A stretch of 64,000 nt of DNA, from assembly GCF_016907295.1 (NCBI RefSeq), contig NZ_JAFBBR010000001.1:1054001-1118000 (forward strand), in the 5' to 3' direction. A program made the translations under genes and the position numbers. Positions within the stretch are counted from its first letter, which is position 1, and each line of letters begins with the position of its first letter. This document shows positions 18,029 through 28,698 of this stretch, piece by piece. The stretch comes from Microbacterium dextranolyticum. GTDB lineage: Bacteria > Actinomycetota > Actinomycetes > Actinomycetales > Microbacteriaceae. Below the pieces are notes generated by a model. That model saw only the letters and a program-made list of their open reading frames with translations. It searched no databases and was not told the origin of the DNA.

Positions 18029-19111
18029 ATGGTCTGCATCGTCGCATTCATCGTCGTCCTCGTGCTCTCGGCCGTGTCGGCGAAGTACCGCAAGCTCCTC
18101 GGCAAGGCGTGGGGATGCTTCTCGCGGCGCGTGACCTTCCGCGCGTGCGACACGTCGTTCCGCGACGATGTCAAGACGTCGATGCTCGCCCCGCTCGCGA
18201 TCCGCGCGCCCCGGCTGGTCAAGCCCGCCTCGATCGCGATCGAGGTCGTCGCTTGGATCATGGTGCTCTCGCTCATCGTGAGCCTGTACCTGCTCGGGCG
18301 CAGCGGGTTGAACCTGTTCGTCTACGGCACGTGCGACAAGCAGGACACCCAGGCGTGCTCGCTGGCCGCGCAGGCATGCTCGATCGGCGGCTCGGAGCCC
18401 GGGTTCTGGGAGTCGGTGGGCTCGGGCGACGTGATCGGCGCGTTCGGGCGCGAGTTCGCGTCGGTCGGCGACACGATCTCCACCATCCCGAGCCGGCTGC
18501 GCGAGTGGGATGCCGCCCAGTTCGCCGCATCCGACGCGACGTACCTGGGCGGGTACGTCGAGGGGCGACCGGTCGCGCTCGAGGTGCTCGACCCGGGGTG
18601 CCGCTACTGCGCCGAGCTCTTCCGCAACATGAAGGCATCCGGCTTCGACGACACGCACAACGTGACCTATCTCGCCTACCCGATCCGATCCGGCTTCGGC
18701 GACAAGTTCGCCAACTCGCAGCTCATCGCCTCGTACCTCACCGCTGTGCGTGCCTGGGAGGCGCAGCAGCACGGATCGCGCACGGGTGAGACCGGCGACT
18801 GGTACATCCTCGAGCAGCTGTTCACGACGGATGCCCCAGACGGTCGCAGCACCCAGGAATGGATGAACGCGGCATCCGCCGATGACGCGACGTCCCGCCT
18901 GCACGAGTGGCTCGCCGCCGACGGGTACACGCCCGATGCGGTCGAGCAGATCGCGGCGTCGACGACGTCGCCGCAGGTCACCGCGACGCTCGAGGCGAAC
19001 CGGCGCGTGGTCGAGGATGACATCCGCACCGTCGCGATTCCGTCGCTCATCGGGGGCGGACGCCTGCATGCGGGGCTCGTCGACGTCGATGCCCTGCGCG
19101 GCATGAAGTGA
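18029..19111 (+). CDS. Membrane-anchored thioredoxin-fold (DsbA-like) protein
   Basis: 360 residues. A short hydrophobic N-terminus (about 3-18) and a second strong membrane segment (about 70-92) flank a basic cytoplasmic region. The exported part starts with a cysteine cluster (TCDKQDTQACSLAAQACS, about 101-118). The thioredoxin-like domain begins about residue 170 and has the CxxC active site CRYC in EVLDPGCRYCAELF. A cis-Pro-like AIPSLIGGG loop lies near the end. The fold and anchor fit a VKOR-coupled thiol oxidase or reductase. Alternative: an isomerase or a sulfur-handling partner of the PLP enzyme directly upstream. The DsbA label is by motif only. Confidence 0.75.
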   Translation: MVCIVAFIVVLVLSAVSAKYRKLLGKAWGCFSRRVTFRACDTSFRDDVKTSMLAPLAIRAPRLVKPASIAIEVVAWIMVLSLIVSLYLLGRSGLNLFVYGTCDKQDTQACSLAAQACSIGGSEPGFWESVGSGDVIGAFGREFASVGDTISTIPSRLREWDAAQFAASDATYLGGYVEGRPVALEVLDPGCRYCAELFRNMKASGFDDTHNVTYLAYPIRSGFGDKFANSQLIASYLTAVRAWEAQQHGSRTGETGDWYILEQLFTTDAPDGRSTQEWMNAASADDATSRLHEWLAADGYTPDAVEQIAASTTSPQVTATLEANRRVVEDDIRTVAIPSLIGGGRLHAGLVDVDALRGMK

Positions 19112-19184
19112 GGGCGGGCTGGTCCACACACCGCGCCCGCTCGCGGCACGACGAACGCCGTGTGCGACAATCGGCAGAGGTTCC

Positions 19185-20097
<913 letters not shown>

Positions 20098-20114
<17 letters not shown>

Positions 20115-20973
20115 GCCGCGGACTGACTCGCCGCCCGATCCCGCCACGCCTGCCACGGCTGCGCCGGAGGCGGTGACGCCCACCGAGCCCGCCGGGGGCT
20201 TCCGCGTCTCGCTGTCGGGGTTCGACGGGCCGTTCGATCTGCTGCTGACCCTCCTCGGAAAGCACGAGCTCGACATCACCGAGATCTCGCTCAGCAAGGT
20301 CACCGACGAGTTCATCTCGTATCTGAGAGGCCTCGACGACGAGGCGGAGCTGGAGCAGGCATCCGAATTCCTGGTCGTCGCCGCGACCCTCCTCGACATG
20401 AAGGTCGCGGGGCTGCTGCCGCAGGGCGAACTGGTCGATGCCGAGTCGGTCGCCCTTCTCGAGGCGCGCGATCTGCTGTTCGCCCGTCTGCTGCAGTACC
20501 GGGCGTTCAAAGAGGTCTCGGCGTGGTTCGAGCGGAGCCTGCGGCGGGAGGACCGGCGGCACGTGCGCGCCGTGCGGCTCGACGAGAAGTACCGGCGCGC
20601 CGTGCCGGAGCTGATCTGGACGTTGTCGGCCGAGGACTTCGCGGCGCTCGCACTGGTGGCCTTCGCGCCGAAGGAGATCCCGCATGTGGGACTCGACCAC
20701 CTGCACGCGCCGCTCGTGTCGATCCGCGAGCAGGCCGCGGTCGTGGTCGCTCTGCTGCGCGACGCCGGAACGCTGAACTTCCGCCAGCTCGTGGCGGGCG
20801 TGGCCCAGACCGGTGTCGTCGTGGCACGTTTCCTCGCGGTGCTCGAGCTGTATCGTCATGCCGCTCTGTCGTTCGAACAGCTCGAACCTCTCGGCGAGCT
20901 GACCCTGCGCTGGACCGCCGAGCGGTGGTCCGAAGAGAATCTCGCCGCCCTGGGAGCCGACTATGACCGCTGA
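20098..20973 (+). CDS. scpA: Segregation and condensation protein A
   Basis: 291 residues; kleisin subunit bridging SMC heads in condensin. The family core GFDGPFDLLLTLL followed by DITEISLSKVTDEF is at about residues 41-70, and the SEFLVVAATLLDMK motif follows. The C-terminal winged helix is present. I choose GTG 20098 because it overlaps the parA end and leaves a 30-residue Pro/Ala-rich tail; the longer in-frame start at 20005 falls within parA. scpB begins 11 bases before the stop. Confidence 0.93.
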
Positions 20974-21616
20974 TTCCCCGACGACCCCCGTGCCCGAAAC
21001 TGCGGCGAACCCCGCCGCCGCGGCTGCCGATGCGGACGCTCCGGCGCCGTCGCAGGACCCCGCTGCCATCGCCCGCCGCATCGAAGCGATCCTGCTCGTC
21101 GTCGACGAGCCGCAGAGCATCGTCGCGCTCGCGGCCGCGATCTCCGCGCCCGTACCGGCCGTGCGGCGCGCCGTCGCGTCGCTCGTGGCCGACTACGACG
21201 GCGAGGCGGGCGGTCCGCGGCGCGGATTCGAGCTGCGCGAGGTCGGCGGAGGCTGGCGGCTGTACGTGCGCGAAGAGCACGACGACCTCGTCTCGGAGTT
21301 CGTCAACGCGCAGGCGCCCTCTCGACTGTCGCAGGCGGCGCTCGAGACGCTCGCGGTGATCGCCTACAAGCAGCCGGTCACCCGCAGTCAGGTCGCCGCC
21401 ATCCGCGCCGTCAACGTCGACTCGGTCGTGCGCACCCTCGTCGCGCGCGGACTCATCACGGAACTGTTCACCGACCCCGATACCGGGGCCATCAACTACG
21501 GCACGACGGAGGCACTGCTCGTGAACCTGGGGATCAACTCGTTGGAGGAGCTGCCGCACATTTCGCCGCTCCTGGACGACGGCGCGGACGGATTCGAGGG
21601 GGAAGGCATCCGATGA
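20963..21616 (+). CDS. scpB: Segregation and condensation protein B
   Basis: 217 residues. Two winged-helix domains; the motif QAALETLAVIAYKQPVTRSQ at about residues 125-144 is diagnostic of ScpB. An Ala/Pro-rich N-terminal stretch of about 35 residues precedes the fold. It starts inside scpA and stops inside the rluB start (ATGA), giving a tightly coupled scpA-scpB-rluB unit. Confidence 0.94.
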   Translation: MTADSPTTPVPETAANPAAAAADADAPAPSQDPAAIARRIEAILLVVDEPQSIVALAAAISAPVPAVRRAVASLVADYDGEAGGPRRGFELREVGGGWRLYVREEHDDLVSEFVNAQAPSRLSQAALETLAVIAYKQPVTRSQVAAIRAVNVDSVVRTLVARGLITELFTDPDTGAINYGTTEALLVNLGINSLEELPHISPLLDDGADGFEGEGIR

Positions 21617-22401
21617 CCGATGAAGAAGGCGTCCGCCTGCAGAAGGTGCTCGCGAACGCGGGAGTGGCCTCACGGCGCGTGTGCGAGCAGTACATCGTCG
21701 AGGGCCGCATCCGCGTCAACGGTCGCGTGGTCACCGAGCTCGGCACGCGCATCGACCCGGCATCCGACCTCGTCGACGTCGACGGCACAGCGATCCAGCT
21801 GGATGCCACGAAGCGCTACATCATGCTGAACAAGCCCACCGGCGTCGTCTCGTCGATGAAGGACGAACACGGACGCCCGGATCTGCGTCGCTTCACGAAG
21901 GACTGGGACGAGCGGCTGTACAACGTCGGACGCCTCGACGCAGAGACCTCGGGCCTGCTGGTGCTGACGAACGACGGCGACCTCGCCCACGTGCTCGCTC
22001 ACCCGTCGTTCGGTGTGACGAAGGTCTACATCGCGAAGGTCGACGGTCGCGTCACCCCGCAGACGATCGCCCGGCTCACGAAGGGGATCGAGCTGGAGGA
22101 CGGACCCATCGCGGCGGACAAGGCGCGGCTGCGGGATGCCTCGGGCGACACGTCGCTCGTCGAGCTCACCCTCCACTCGGGACGCAATCGGATCGTCCGA
22201 CGCATGATGGCCGCTGTCGGGCACCCGGTCATCGACCTCGTGCGGCGTCAATTCGGCCCGCTGCACCTGGGAACACTCCCGGCGGGGCGCGCGCGCGAGT
22301 TGACTACAGTGGAACGCGGCGCGCTGCTGACGGTGGCGCGTCAGGCGGCGCCCACGCCGCACATCGACTCCCGGGATCCCGGGTCCGAGACCCGGGCCTG
22401 A
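21613..22401 (+). CDS. rluB: 23S rRNA pseudouridine synthase, RluB type
   Basis: 262 residues. An N-terminal S4 RNA-binding domain (LQKVLANAGVASRR...RVNGRVV) is followed by the RsuA/RluB/E/F catalytic domain with VGRLDAETSGLL, which holds the catalytic aspartate. The C-terminal LTLHSGRNRIVRRM is also family-typical. In this gene context (scpB-rluB-cmk) the protein is RluB, which modifies helix 89 of 23S rRNA in E. coli. Confidence 0.92.
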   Translation: MTDEEGVRLQKVLANAGVASRRVCEQYIVEGRIRVNGRVVTELGTRIDPASDLVDVDGTAIQLDATKRYIMLNKPTGVVSSMKDEHGRPDLRRFTKDWDERLYNVGRLDAETSGLLVLTNDGDLAHVLAHPSFGVTKVYIAKVDGRVTPQTIARLTKGIELEDGPIAADKARLRDASGDTSLVELTLHSGRNRIVRRMMAAVGHPVIDLVRRQFGPLHLGTLPAGRARELTTVERGALLTVARQAAPTPHIDSRDPGSETRA

Positions 22402-22453
22402 TCCCACGACCGGCTCCGCGGCCCTTCCGTGCGGAGCGACCTTAGGCGGAAGC

Positions 22454-23575
22454 GTGACCGACTCGATCGTGGCCAGCACCGGCGTCCGCGCCGCGCGCAC
22501 CTCGGGGACGGTGCGCGTCGTCGGCGCGGGCCTGCTCGGATCGAGCATCGGGCACGCCCTGCGCGCACTCGGCGTCGACGTCGTGCTCGCCGACGCGTCG
22601 CCGGCCCAGTTGCGCCTGGCGGTCGACTACGGGGCCGGGCGTGCCGCGGCGCCGGATGACCGCCCCGCGCTCGTCGTCGTCGCCGTGCCGCCCGACGTCG
22701 TCGCCGACGTCGTCGAGCGTGAGCTGCGAGCCTACCCGGGCGCCGTCGTCACCGATGTCGCGAGCGTCAAGCTCGAGCCCCTGCATGCGTTGCGCGCGCG
22801 GGGGGTCGACCTCACCCACTACATCGGTTCGCATCCGATGGCCGGGCGCGAACGCGGTGGGGCGATCTCGGCCCGCGCGGACATCTTCGTCGGGCGCCCG
22901 TGGGTGGTGTGCCGAGACGAGCAGACCCCGGCATCCGATCTCGCGCTCGTCGAAGGGCTCGCCCTCGATCTCGGTGCAACGCCGATCGAGATGACCCCCG
23001 AAGAGCACGACCGCGCGGTCGCGCTCGTGTCGCACGTGCCACAGCTCGTGGCATCCCTGCTCGCCGGCCGCTTCGTCGACGCACCGGGCGATTCGCTGCG
23101 CCTTGCCGGGCAGGGTGTGCGCGACACGACCCGCATCGCCGCGTCGGCGCCCGAGCTGTGGGTGCAGATACTCGGGGCGAACGCCGCGCCCGTCGTCGAG
23201 GTACTCGATGCGCTCGCCGGAGAGCTCGGCGATATCGCCGATGCCCTGCGCAGCCCCGATGCACCGGGTGCCCGACGCGCCGTGGCCGACATGATCCGCC
23301 GCGGGAACGACGGCGTCGACCGGCTGCCCGGCAAGCATGGCCAGAACCGCCGCTTCGAACAGCTCGTCATCATGGTCGACGACACGCCCGGTCAGCTCGG
23401 GCGCCTGTTCGGCGAGCTGGGCGAGCTCGGCGTCAACGTCGAGGACCTGCGGCTCGAGCACTCGCCCGGTGCGCAGTTCGGCCTCGCCGAGATCAGCGTC
23501 GCCCCGGGCGTCGTCCGTCACGCCGAAGAGGGCCTTCTCGCCCGTGGCTGGAAGATCGCGAGCATCCCGTCATGA
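22454..23575 (+). CDS. tyrA: Prephenate dehydrogenase with C-terminal ACT domain
   Basis: 373 residues; NAD(P)-dependent oxidation of prephenate in tyrosine synthesis. The Rossmann loop [13 protein letters not shown] is at about residues 25-37. The catalytic segments [12 protein letters not shown] and the later [12 protein letters not shown] carry the conserved histidines. The last 75 residues ([20 protein letters not shown]...) form an ACT-like domain, so tyrosine feedback is likely. GTG start. cmk overlaps its stop (ATGA). Confidence 0.93.
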   Translation: MTDSIVASTGVRAARTSGTVRVVGAGLLGSSIGHALRALGVDVVLADASPAQLRLAVDYGAGRAAAPDDRPALVVVAVPPDVVADVVERELRAYPGAVVTDVASVKLEPLHALRARGVDLTHYIGSHPMAGRERGGAISARADIFVGRPWVVCRDEQTPASDLALVEGLALDLGATPIEMTPEEHDRAVALVSHVPQLVASLLAGRFVDAPGDSLRLAGQGVRDTTRIAASAPELWVQILGANAAPVVEVLDALAGELGDIADALRSPDAPGARRAVADMIRRGNDGVDRLPGKHGQNRRFEQLVIMVDDTPGQLGRLFGELGELGVNVEDLRLEHSPGAQFGLAEISVAPGVVRHAEEGLLARGWKIASIPS

Positions 23576-24252
23576 CCGTCACGATTGCGATCGATGGGCC
23601 GGCGGGCTCGGGCAAGTCCAGCGTCTCGAAAGAGGCGGCGCGCCGCCTCGGCTACGGCTACCTCGACACCGGGGCGGCCTACCGCGCGCTCGCGTGGCAC
23701 GTGCTCGATCTGGGCGCCGACACGGATGACCAGGGACGTGTGCTCGATGCGGCGGAGGAGTTCCCGTACGCGATCTCGCTCGATCCGGATGCCTACTGGG
23801 TCCGCGTCGGCGACGTCGACGTGACCGAGGCGATCCGTGAGCCCCGGGTCACCGCGGCCGTCAGCGGTGTCGCGCGCGTGCCAGCGGTGCGCGAACGGGT
23901 GAACGAGCTGTTCCGGGCGCTCGTCGCCGCGTCGGGGCGCCCGGGTGTCGTCGTCGAAGGGCGCGACATCACGACGGTCGTCGCTCCCGACGCTCCCGTT
24001 CGGATCCTCCTCACCGCCGCCCCCGAGGTGCGCGCCGCGCGCCGCAGCGCCGAGCTTCACACCCACGACGCCGCGGATGTCGCGGCAGCGCTGCACCGCC
24101 GCGACGCGGCGGACAGCCAGGTCGTCGACTTCCTCACCGCCGCCCCCGGCGTGAGCGTGGTCGATTCGACCGATCTCGATTTCGCACAGACCGTGGCCGC
24201 CGTCCTCGACGTCGTCGCCGCGGGGACCCAGGAGAACCACGATGGCCGTTGA
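23572..24252 (+). CDS. cmk: Cytidylate kinase
   Basis: 226 residues. P-loop [15 protein letters not shown] at about residues 8-22, the [13 protein letters not shown] substrate segment and [11 protein letters not shown] are all family marks. Phosphorylates CMP and dCMP. The ATG overlaps the tyrA stop and der begins 11 bases before the cmk stop. The cmk-der pair is conserved in Actinobacteria. Confidence 0.95.
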   Translation: MTVTIAIDGPAGSGKSSVSKEAARRLGYGYLDTGAAYRALAWHVLDLGADTDDQGRVLDAAEEFPYAISLDPDAYWVRVGDVDVTEAIREPRVTAAVSGVARVPAVRERVNELFRALVAASGRPGVVVEGRDITTVVAPDAPVRILLTAAPEVRAARRSAELHTHDAADVAAALHRRDAADSQVVDFLTAAPGVSVVDSTDLDFAQTVAAVLDVVAAGTQENHDGR

Positions 24253-25765
24253 GGACGAGTACGAGGGCGGCCCGGACCGCCTCGAAGAGAAGATGGCGAC
24301 CCTCGACGAGGAACTCGCCGAGCAGCGCGCCGTCGCCCTGCGCGCGTCGCTGGGCGACTACGACCTCGACGATGACGACGCCGACCTGCTCGCGGGCTTC
24401 ACGGCGGGCGGCGAGATCGTCGAGATGCTGCCGGCGCTGCCGGTCGTCGCGATCGTCGGGCGGCCGAACGTCGGCAAGTCCGCGCTCGTGAACCGCATCC
24501 TCGGGCGTCGCGAGGCCGTCGTCGAAGACACCCCGGGCGTCACGCGCGACCGCGTCACCTACAAGGCCGAGTGGATGGACCGTCGATTCTCGCTCGTCGA
24601 CACGGGCGGGTGGGAGCCGGATGCCAAGGGCATCGACCGCTCCGTCGCCGCCCAGGCCGAGGTCGCGATCGACCTGGCCGATGTGATCATGTTCGTCGTC
24701 GACGCGATGGTCGGTGCGACGGCGACCGACGAGGCGGTCGTGCGACTGCTGCGCACGACGAAGAAGCCCGTCTTCCTCGTCGCGAACAAGATCGACGATG
24801 CCCGCCAGGAGCCGGAGGCTGCGGCCCTGTGGAACCTCGGCCTCGGCGAGCCCCACCCCGTCTCGGCCATTCACGGCCGCGGCGTCGCGGATCTGCTCGA
24901 CGAGATCATGAAGGTGCTGCCCGAAGTCTCCGCCGTCGCGAAGGCCGAGCTCGGCGGCCCGCGCCGCGTCGCGATCCTGGGTCGCCCGAACGTCGGCAAG
25001 TCGTCGCTGCTGAACAAGGCCGCAGGCGAGGAGCGCGTCGTCGTCAACGAGCTCGCCGGCACGACGCGCGACCCCGTCGACGAGGTCGTGGAGCTCGGCG
25101 GCAAGCTGTGGCGGTTCGTCGACACCGCCGGCATCCGTCGCCGCGTGCACCTGCAGCAGGGCGCCGACTTCTACGCGTCGCTGCGCACCTCGGCCGCGCT
25201 CGAGAAGGCCGAGGTCGCCGTCGTCGTCCTCGACGTTTCCGAGTCGATCAGCGTGCAGGACCTCAACATCATCGACCTCGTGCTCGAGTCGGGGCGCGCC
25301 CTCGTGCTGGCGTTCAACAAGTGGGACCGCCTGAACGACGACGACATGGAGAACGCCGATCGGAGGCGCTACCTTGAGCGCGAGATCGAGCAGGACCTCG
25401 CCCACGTCACGTGGGCGCCGCGCGTCAACATCTCGGCGCGGACCGGCCGTCACCTCGACAAGCTGGTGCCGGCGCTCGAGACGGCGCTCGCCTCGTGGGA
25501 TCAGCGCATCCCCACCGGCAAGTTCAACGCGTTCCTCTCGGAGCTCGTCGCCGAGCATCCGCACCCCCTCCGCGGTGGCAAGCAGCCGCGCATTCTGTTC
25601 GGCACGCAGGCATCCACCCGGCCGCCGACATTCGTGCTGTTCACGACCGGGTTCCTCGACCCGGGGTACCGCCGATTCATCCAGCGGCGCCTGCGCGAGA
25701 TCTTCGGCTTCGAGGGCACCCCGATCATCACGAACATGCGTGTGCGGGAGCGCCGCCAGCGCTGA
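24242..25765 (+). CDS. der: Ribosome assembly GTPase Der (EngA)
   Basis: 507 residues with two GTPase domains. First G1 motif GRPNVGKSA at about residues 73-81, second GRPNVGKSS at about 246-254. NKID and NKWD are the two G4 motifs. A C-terminal KH-like domain ends the protein. An acidic N-terminal extension of about 65 residues precedes the first domain, usual for actinobacterial Der. Acts in 50S subunit maturation. Last gene of the run; a strong hairpin follows. Confidence 0.96.
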   Translation: MAVEDEYEGGPDRLEEKMATLDEELAEQRAVALRASLGDYDLDDDDADLLAGFTAGGEIVEMLPALPVVAIVGRPNVGKSALVNRILGRREAVVEDTPGVTRDRVTYKAEWMDRRFSLVDTGGWEPDAKGIDRSVAAQAEVAIDLADVIMFVVDAMVGATATDEAVVRLLRTTKKPVFLVANKIDDARQEPEAAALWNLGLGEPHPVSAIHGRGVADLLDEIMKVLPEVSAVAKAELGGPRRVAILGRPNVGKSSLLNKAAGEERVVVNELAGTTRDPVDEVVELGGKLWRFVDTAGIRRRVHLQQGADFYASLRTSAALEKAEVAVVVLDVSESISVQDLNIIDLVLESGRALVLAFNKWDRLNDDDMENADRRRYLEREIEQDLAHVTWAPRVNISARTGRHLDKLVPALETALASWDQRIPTGKFNAFLSELVAEHPHPLRGGKQPRILFGTQASTRPPTFVLFTTGFLDPGYRRFIQRRLREIFGFEGTPIITNMRVRERRQR

Positions 25766-25822
25766 CGCCGTCGCGCGCTGTGCGCGTGCGTTGCGCGCGT
25801 GGCCGCGCATCTCGTGAGACAT

Positions 25823-25873
25823 CACCTTCGCCCCGAGAAACCATCTCTGACGTGGTTTCTCGGGGCGAAGGTG
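25823..25873. terminator. Convergent terminator hairpin with perfect 21-bp arms
   Basis: Arms 25823-25843 and 25853-25873 are perfectly complementary, with a 9-base loop (tctctgacg). It lies between der (plus) and nrdG (minus), so it can end both transcripts. A third, partial copy of the right arm (GTGGTTTCTCGG) follows at 25871-25882. No T-tract is present, as is common in high-GC Actinobacteria. Confidence 0.8.
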
Positions 25874-25963
25874 GTTTCTCGGCGTGGAGGCACGGGGCGG
25901 CTTCGGCCGTCGGGTCGCTCGCCGTCCGCCGTTCGCCGGGGAGGAGTCGGCGAACGGCGGAGG

Positions 25964-26710
25964 TCAGCGGACGACGAGAGAGGCGAAGCGCTCGACGGGC
26001 AGGTCGTCGAGTGTGAGGTGGGATGCCGCGGCATCCGCCGTGACCGCGTCGACCCGGGGGAGCGGTGACCGCGCCCCCGTCTCGCGGAACCGCTGCACGG
26101 CCCAGCAGTCGACACCGGCGTCGGCGAGACGGCACCCGAGTTCGCGCAGTCCGGCGTCGTCGATCGCGGCCGGATGCACCGTGGTGCGCACCTCGAAATC
26201 GAGGGGGTGGTCGGTGCCCGCCCGCAGCAGACGGTTGCCGAGCACGAGTTCGAGCGATCGCCAGGCGTTCTCGGCGCTGCGTGGCCGGCCGGTCACGACG
26301 TCGTAGGCCTCGGGCAGGGCCTTGATGTCGAGGCCGACCCAGTCGACGTGCGGCAGCGCCTGGGCGAGCAGACCCGGGTACGCGCCTCCCGTGTGCAGCC
26401 CCACCTGGAACCCGAGCGTGCGGGCGAACTCCATCGCCGGGATCAGCGCCCGTTGCAGGGTCGGCTCACCGCCCGAGAAGACGACGGCGTCGAGGAGCCC
26501 GATCCGGTCGCACAAGAGGTCGGTGACGTCGCTCCACGTCACCCCGCCCTGCGCACGGGGATCGATGAGGGCGGGGTTGTGGCAGTAGAAGCAGTTCCAC
26601 GGGCATCCCTGCAGGAACACCGTCGCTGCGAGCATGTCGGGCCAGTCGACCGTCGAGAACGGGGTGACCCCCGCGATGTTCAGCTCGTGGGCTGCAGCGA
26701 TGCGCGCCAT
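25964..26710 (-). CDS. nrdG: Anaerobic ribonucleotide reductase activating protein (radical SAM)
   Basis: 248 residues. The radical-SAM cluster motif CPWNCFYC is at about residues 36-43, followed by SGGEPTLQ for SAM binding. It generates the glycyl radical on NrdD. The length, above the E. coli NrdG of about 154, fits the longer pyruvate-formate-lyase-activase-like form. The start lies 31 bases inside nrdD with a strong AAGGAGGG directly upstream, so ATG 26710 is firm. Confidence 0.92.
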   Translation of the reverse strand: MARIAAAHELNIAGVTPFSTVDWPDMLAATVFLQGCPWNCFYCHNPALIDPRAQGGVTWSDVTDLLCDRIGLLDAVVFSGGEPTLQRALIPAMEFARTLGFQVGLHTGGAYPGLLAQALPHVDWVGLDIKALPEAYDVVTGRPRSAENAWRSLELVLGNRLLRAGTDHPLDFEVRTTVHPAAIDDAGLRELGCRLADAGVDCWAVQRFRETGARSPLPRVDAVTADAAASHLTLDDLPVERFASLVVR

Positions 26711-28509
26711 GATCCCTCCTTCGGGAGCGGAGCCGTGGAGAAGTACGTCCGCTCCTCAGCTTCGCCCTTCTTGCCGATGTTGAAGCTCTCGATCGGCCGG
26801 AAGTAACCCATGACGCGGGTCCAGACCTCGCACGCCGCGCCGCAGTCGGGGCATGCCTCGTGGTGACCGGAGCGGTAGCCGTGCGCCGGGCAGATCGAGA
26901 ACGTCGGGGTCACGGTGATGTACGGCAGTCGGAACCGCGACAGCGAGCGGCGAACGAGTTCGCGGCACGACTCGGTCGTCGGCATCGCCTCGCCCATGTA
27001 GAGGTGCAGCACCGTGCCGCCGGTGTACTTGGCCTGCAGCGGCTCTTGCAACTGCATCGCGAGGAACGGGTCGTCGGTGTATCCGACCGGCAGCTGCGAC
27101 GAGTTGGTGTAGTACGGGTTGTCGTCGGTGCCGGCGTGACGGGTGCCGGGGAGGCGGGCGATGTCTTCCTTGGCGAACCGGTAGGTGGTGCCCTCGGCGG
27201 GGGTCGCCTCGAGGTTGAACATGTGGCCGGTCTGCTCCTGGAACTCGACCATACGCGCACGGACGTGGTCGAGCATCCGGGTCGCGATCGCGGCGCCCGC
27301 TTCGGAGGTGATGTCGTCGCGGTCGCGCGTGAGGTTGCGCACGTACTCGTTGATGCCGTTCACGCCGATGGTCGAGAAGTGGTTGTCGAACGTGCCGAGG
27401 TAGCGCTGCGTGTAGGGGAAGAGGCCGCCCTCGAGGTGGTGGGCGATGACCGCGCGCTTGGCGACGAGGCTGTCGCGGGCGATCTCGAGCAGTTCATCGA
27501 GGCGCGCGATCGCGGCATCCTCGTCGCCCGAGTGCACGAAGCCGAGGCGCGCGCAGTTGATCGTGACGACGCCGATCGATCCGGTCTGCTCGGCCGAGCC
27601 GAAGAGGCCGTTGCCGCGTTTGAGGAGCTCGGTGAGGTCGAGCTGCAGGCGGCAGCACATGGAGCGGATCATGTGGGGATCGAGGTCGGAGTTCACGAAG
27701 TTCTGGAAGTACGGCAGCCCGTACTTGGCCGTCATCGCGAACAGGGCGTCGGTGTTCTCGCCGTGCCAGTCGAAGTCTCTCGTGATGTTGTACGTCGGGA
27801 TGGGGAAGGTGAACGCGCGACCGTCCTGATCTCCGTCGGTCATGACGTCGATGAAGGCGCGGTTGATCATGGCCATCTCGGTGGCCAGCTCACCGTAGGA
27901 GAAGTCCTGCACGGCATCGCCGACGAGGGGATGCTGCTCGGCGAGGTCGTCGGGGCAGACCCAGTCGAAGGTGAGGTTCGTGAACGGGGTCTGCGTGCCC
28001 CAGCGGGAGGGGACGTTGAGGTTGAAGATGAACTCCTGCATCGCCTGCCGCACCTCGTCGTACGAGAGGGCGTCGAGGCGGACATAGGGCGCGAGGTAGG
28101 TGTCGAAGGAGCTGAACGCCTGCGCGCCGGCCCACTCGTTCTGGAGCGTCCCGAGGAAGTTGACCAGCTGGCCGAGGGCGCTGGAGAAGTGCTTCGGGGG
28201 AGCAGACGCGATCTTGCCCGAGACGCCGTTGAAGCCCTGTTCGAGCACCATGCGCAGCGACCAGCCGGCGCAGTATCCGGCGAAGACGTCGAGGTCGTGG
28301 ATGTGCAGGTCGCCCTCGCGATGGGCTGTGCCGGCGTCGGGGGAGTAGACCTCGTCGAGCCAGTAGTTGGCGATGAGCTTGCCTGCCGCGTTGAGGATCA
28401 TCCCGCCGAGGGAATACCCCTGGTTCGCGTTCGCGTTCACGCGCCAGTCGGCGCGGGCGAGGTACTCGTCGATCGTCTCGGCGACGGAGACGGTGCGAAG
28501 GGATGCCAT
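26680..28509 (-). CDS. nrdD: Anaerobic (class III) ribonucleoside-triphosphate reductase
   Basis: 609 residues from ATG 28509. The C-terminal glycyl-radical segment RVMGYFRP is intact. Just before it is a zinc site with CPAHGYR and CPDC. The N-terminus begins at the catalytic domain (EYLARADWRVNANANQG), so the usual ATP-cone of about 100 residues is absent. The frame could be read to a TTG at 28605, but that stretch covers an NrdR box, so ATG 28509 is preferred. Makes dNTP precursors without oxygen. It forms an operon with nrdG. Confidence 0.93.
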   Translation of the reverse strand: MASLRTVSVAETIDEYLARADWRVNANANQGYSLGGMILNAAGKLIANYWLDEVYSPDAGTAHREGDLHIHDLDVFAGYCAGWSLRMVLEQGFNGVSGKIASAPPKHFSSALGQLVNFLGTLQNEWAGAQAFSSFDTYLAPYVRLDALSYDEVRQAMQEFIFNLNVPSRWGTQTPFTNLTFDWVCPDDLAEQHPLVGDAVQDFSYGELATEMAMINRAFIDVMTDGDQDGRAFTFPIPTYNITRDFDWHGENTDALFAMTAKYGLPYFQNFVNSDLDPHMIRSMCCRLQLDLTELLKRGNGLFGSAEQTGSIGVVTINCARLGFVHSGDEDAAIARLDELLEIARDSLVAKRAVIAHHLEGGLFPYTQRYLGTFDNHFSTIGVNGINEYVRNLTRDRDDITSEAGAAIATRMLDHVRARMVEFQEQTGHMFNLEATPAEGTTYRFAKEDIARLPGTRHAGTDDNPYYTNSSQLPVGYTDDPFLAMQLQEPLQAKYTGGTVLHLYMGEAMPTTESCRELVRRSLSRFRLPYITVTPTFSICPAHGYRSGHHEACPDCGAACEVWTRVMGYFRPIESFNIGKKGEAEERTYFSTAPLPKEGSWRASLQPTS

Positions 28510-28580
28510 GGGGTACTCGTTTCTGAGGTCGGGCGTGCCGGAGGAACCCGGCGATGCGGACGGACGTGCGTGGTATGACC

Positions 28581-28628
28581 ACACCATATGTTGTGGTCTC
28601 GTCAAGCGGAAGGACCATATGTGGTGTG
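28581..28628 (-). promoter_or_regulatory. Tandem NrdR boxes upstream of nrdD
   Basis: Two near-palindromic 16-mers, ACACCATATGTTGTGG (28581-28596) and GACCATATGTGGTGTG (28613-28628), both match the NrdR consensus acaCwAtATaTwGtgt closely. Their starts are 32 bases apart, about three helical turns, which is the known arrangement. They sit about 72-120 bases upstream of the nrdD start, in the promoter region. Supports dNTP-responsive repression by NrdR. Confidence 0.85.
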
Positions 28629-28698
28629 TCGCTATCGGCAGGCGTCATGGGTCGACACGCGCCCTCACGGTGCGCGGTGAGTGTGACAGGGTGAAGAG

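Noticed and set aside
26860-28578. 572-codon plus-strand frame opposite nrdD
   Set aside because: nrdD on the other strand has full catalytic motifs and NrdR boxes; this frame has none.
28510-28605. Longer nrdD start at TTG 28605
   Set aside because: The added stretch covers one NrdR box and has no conserved residues.
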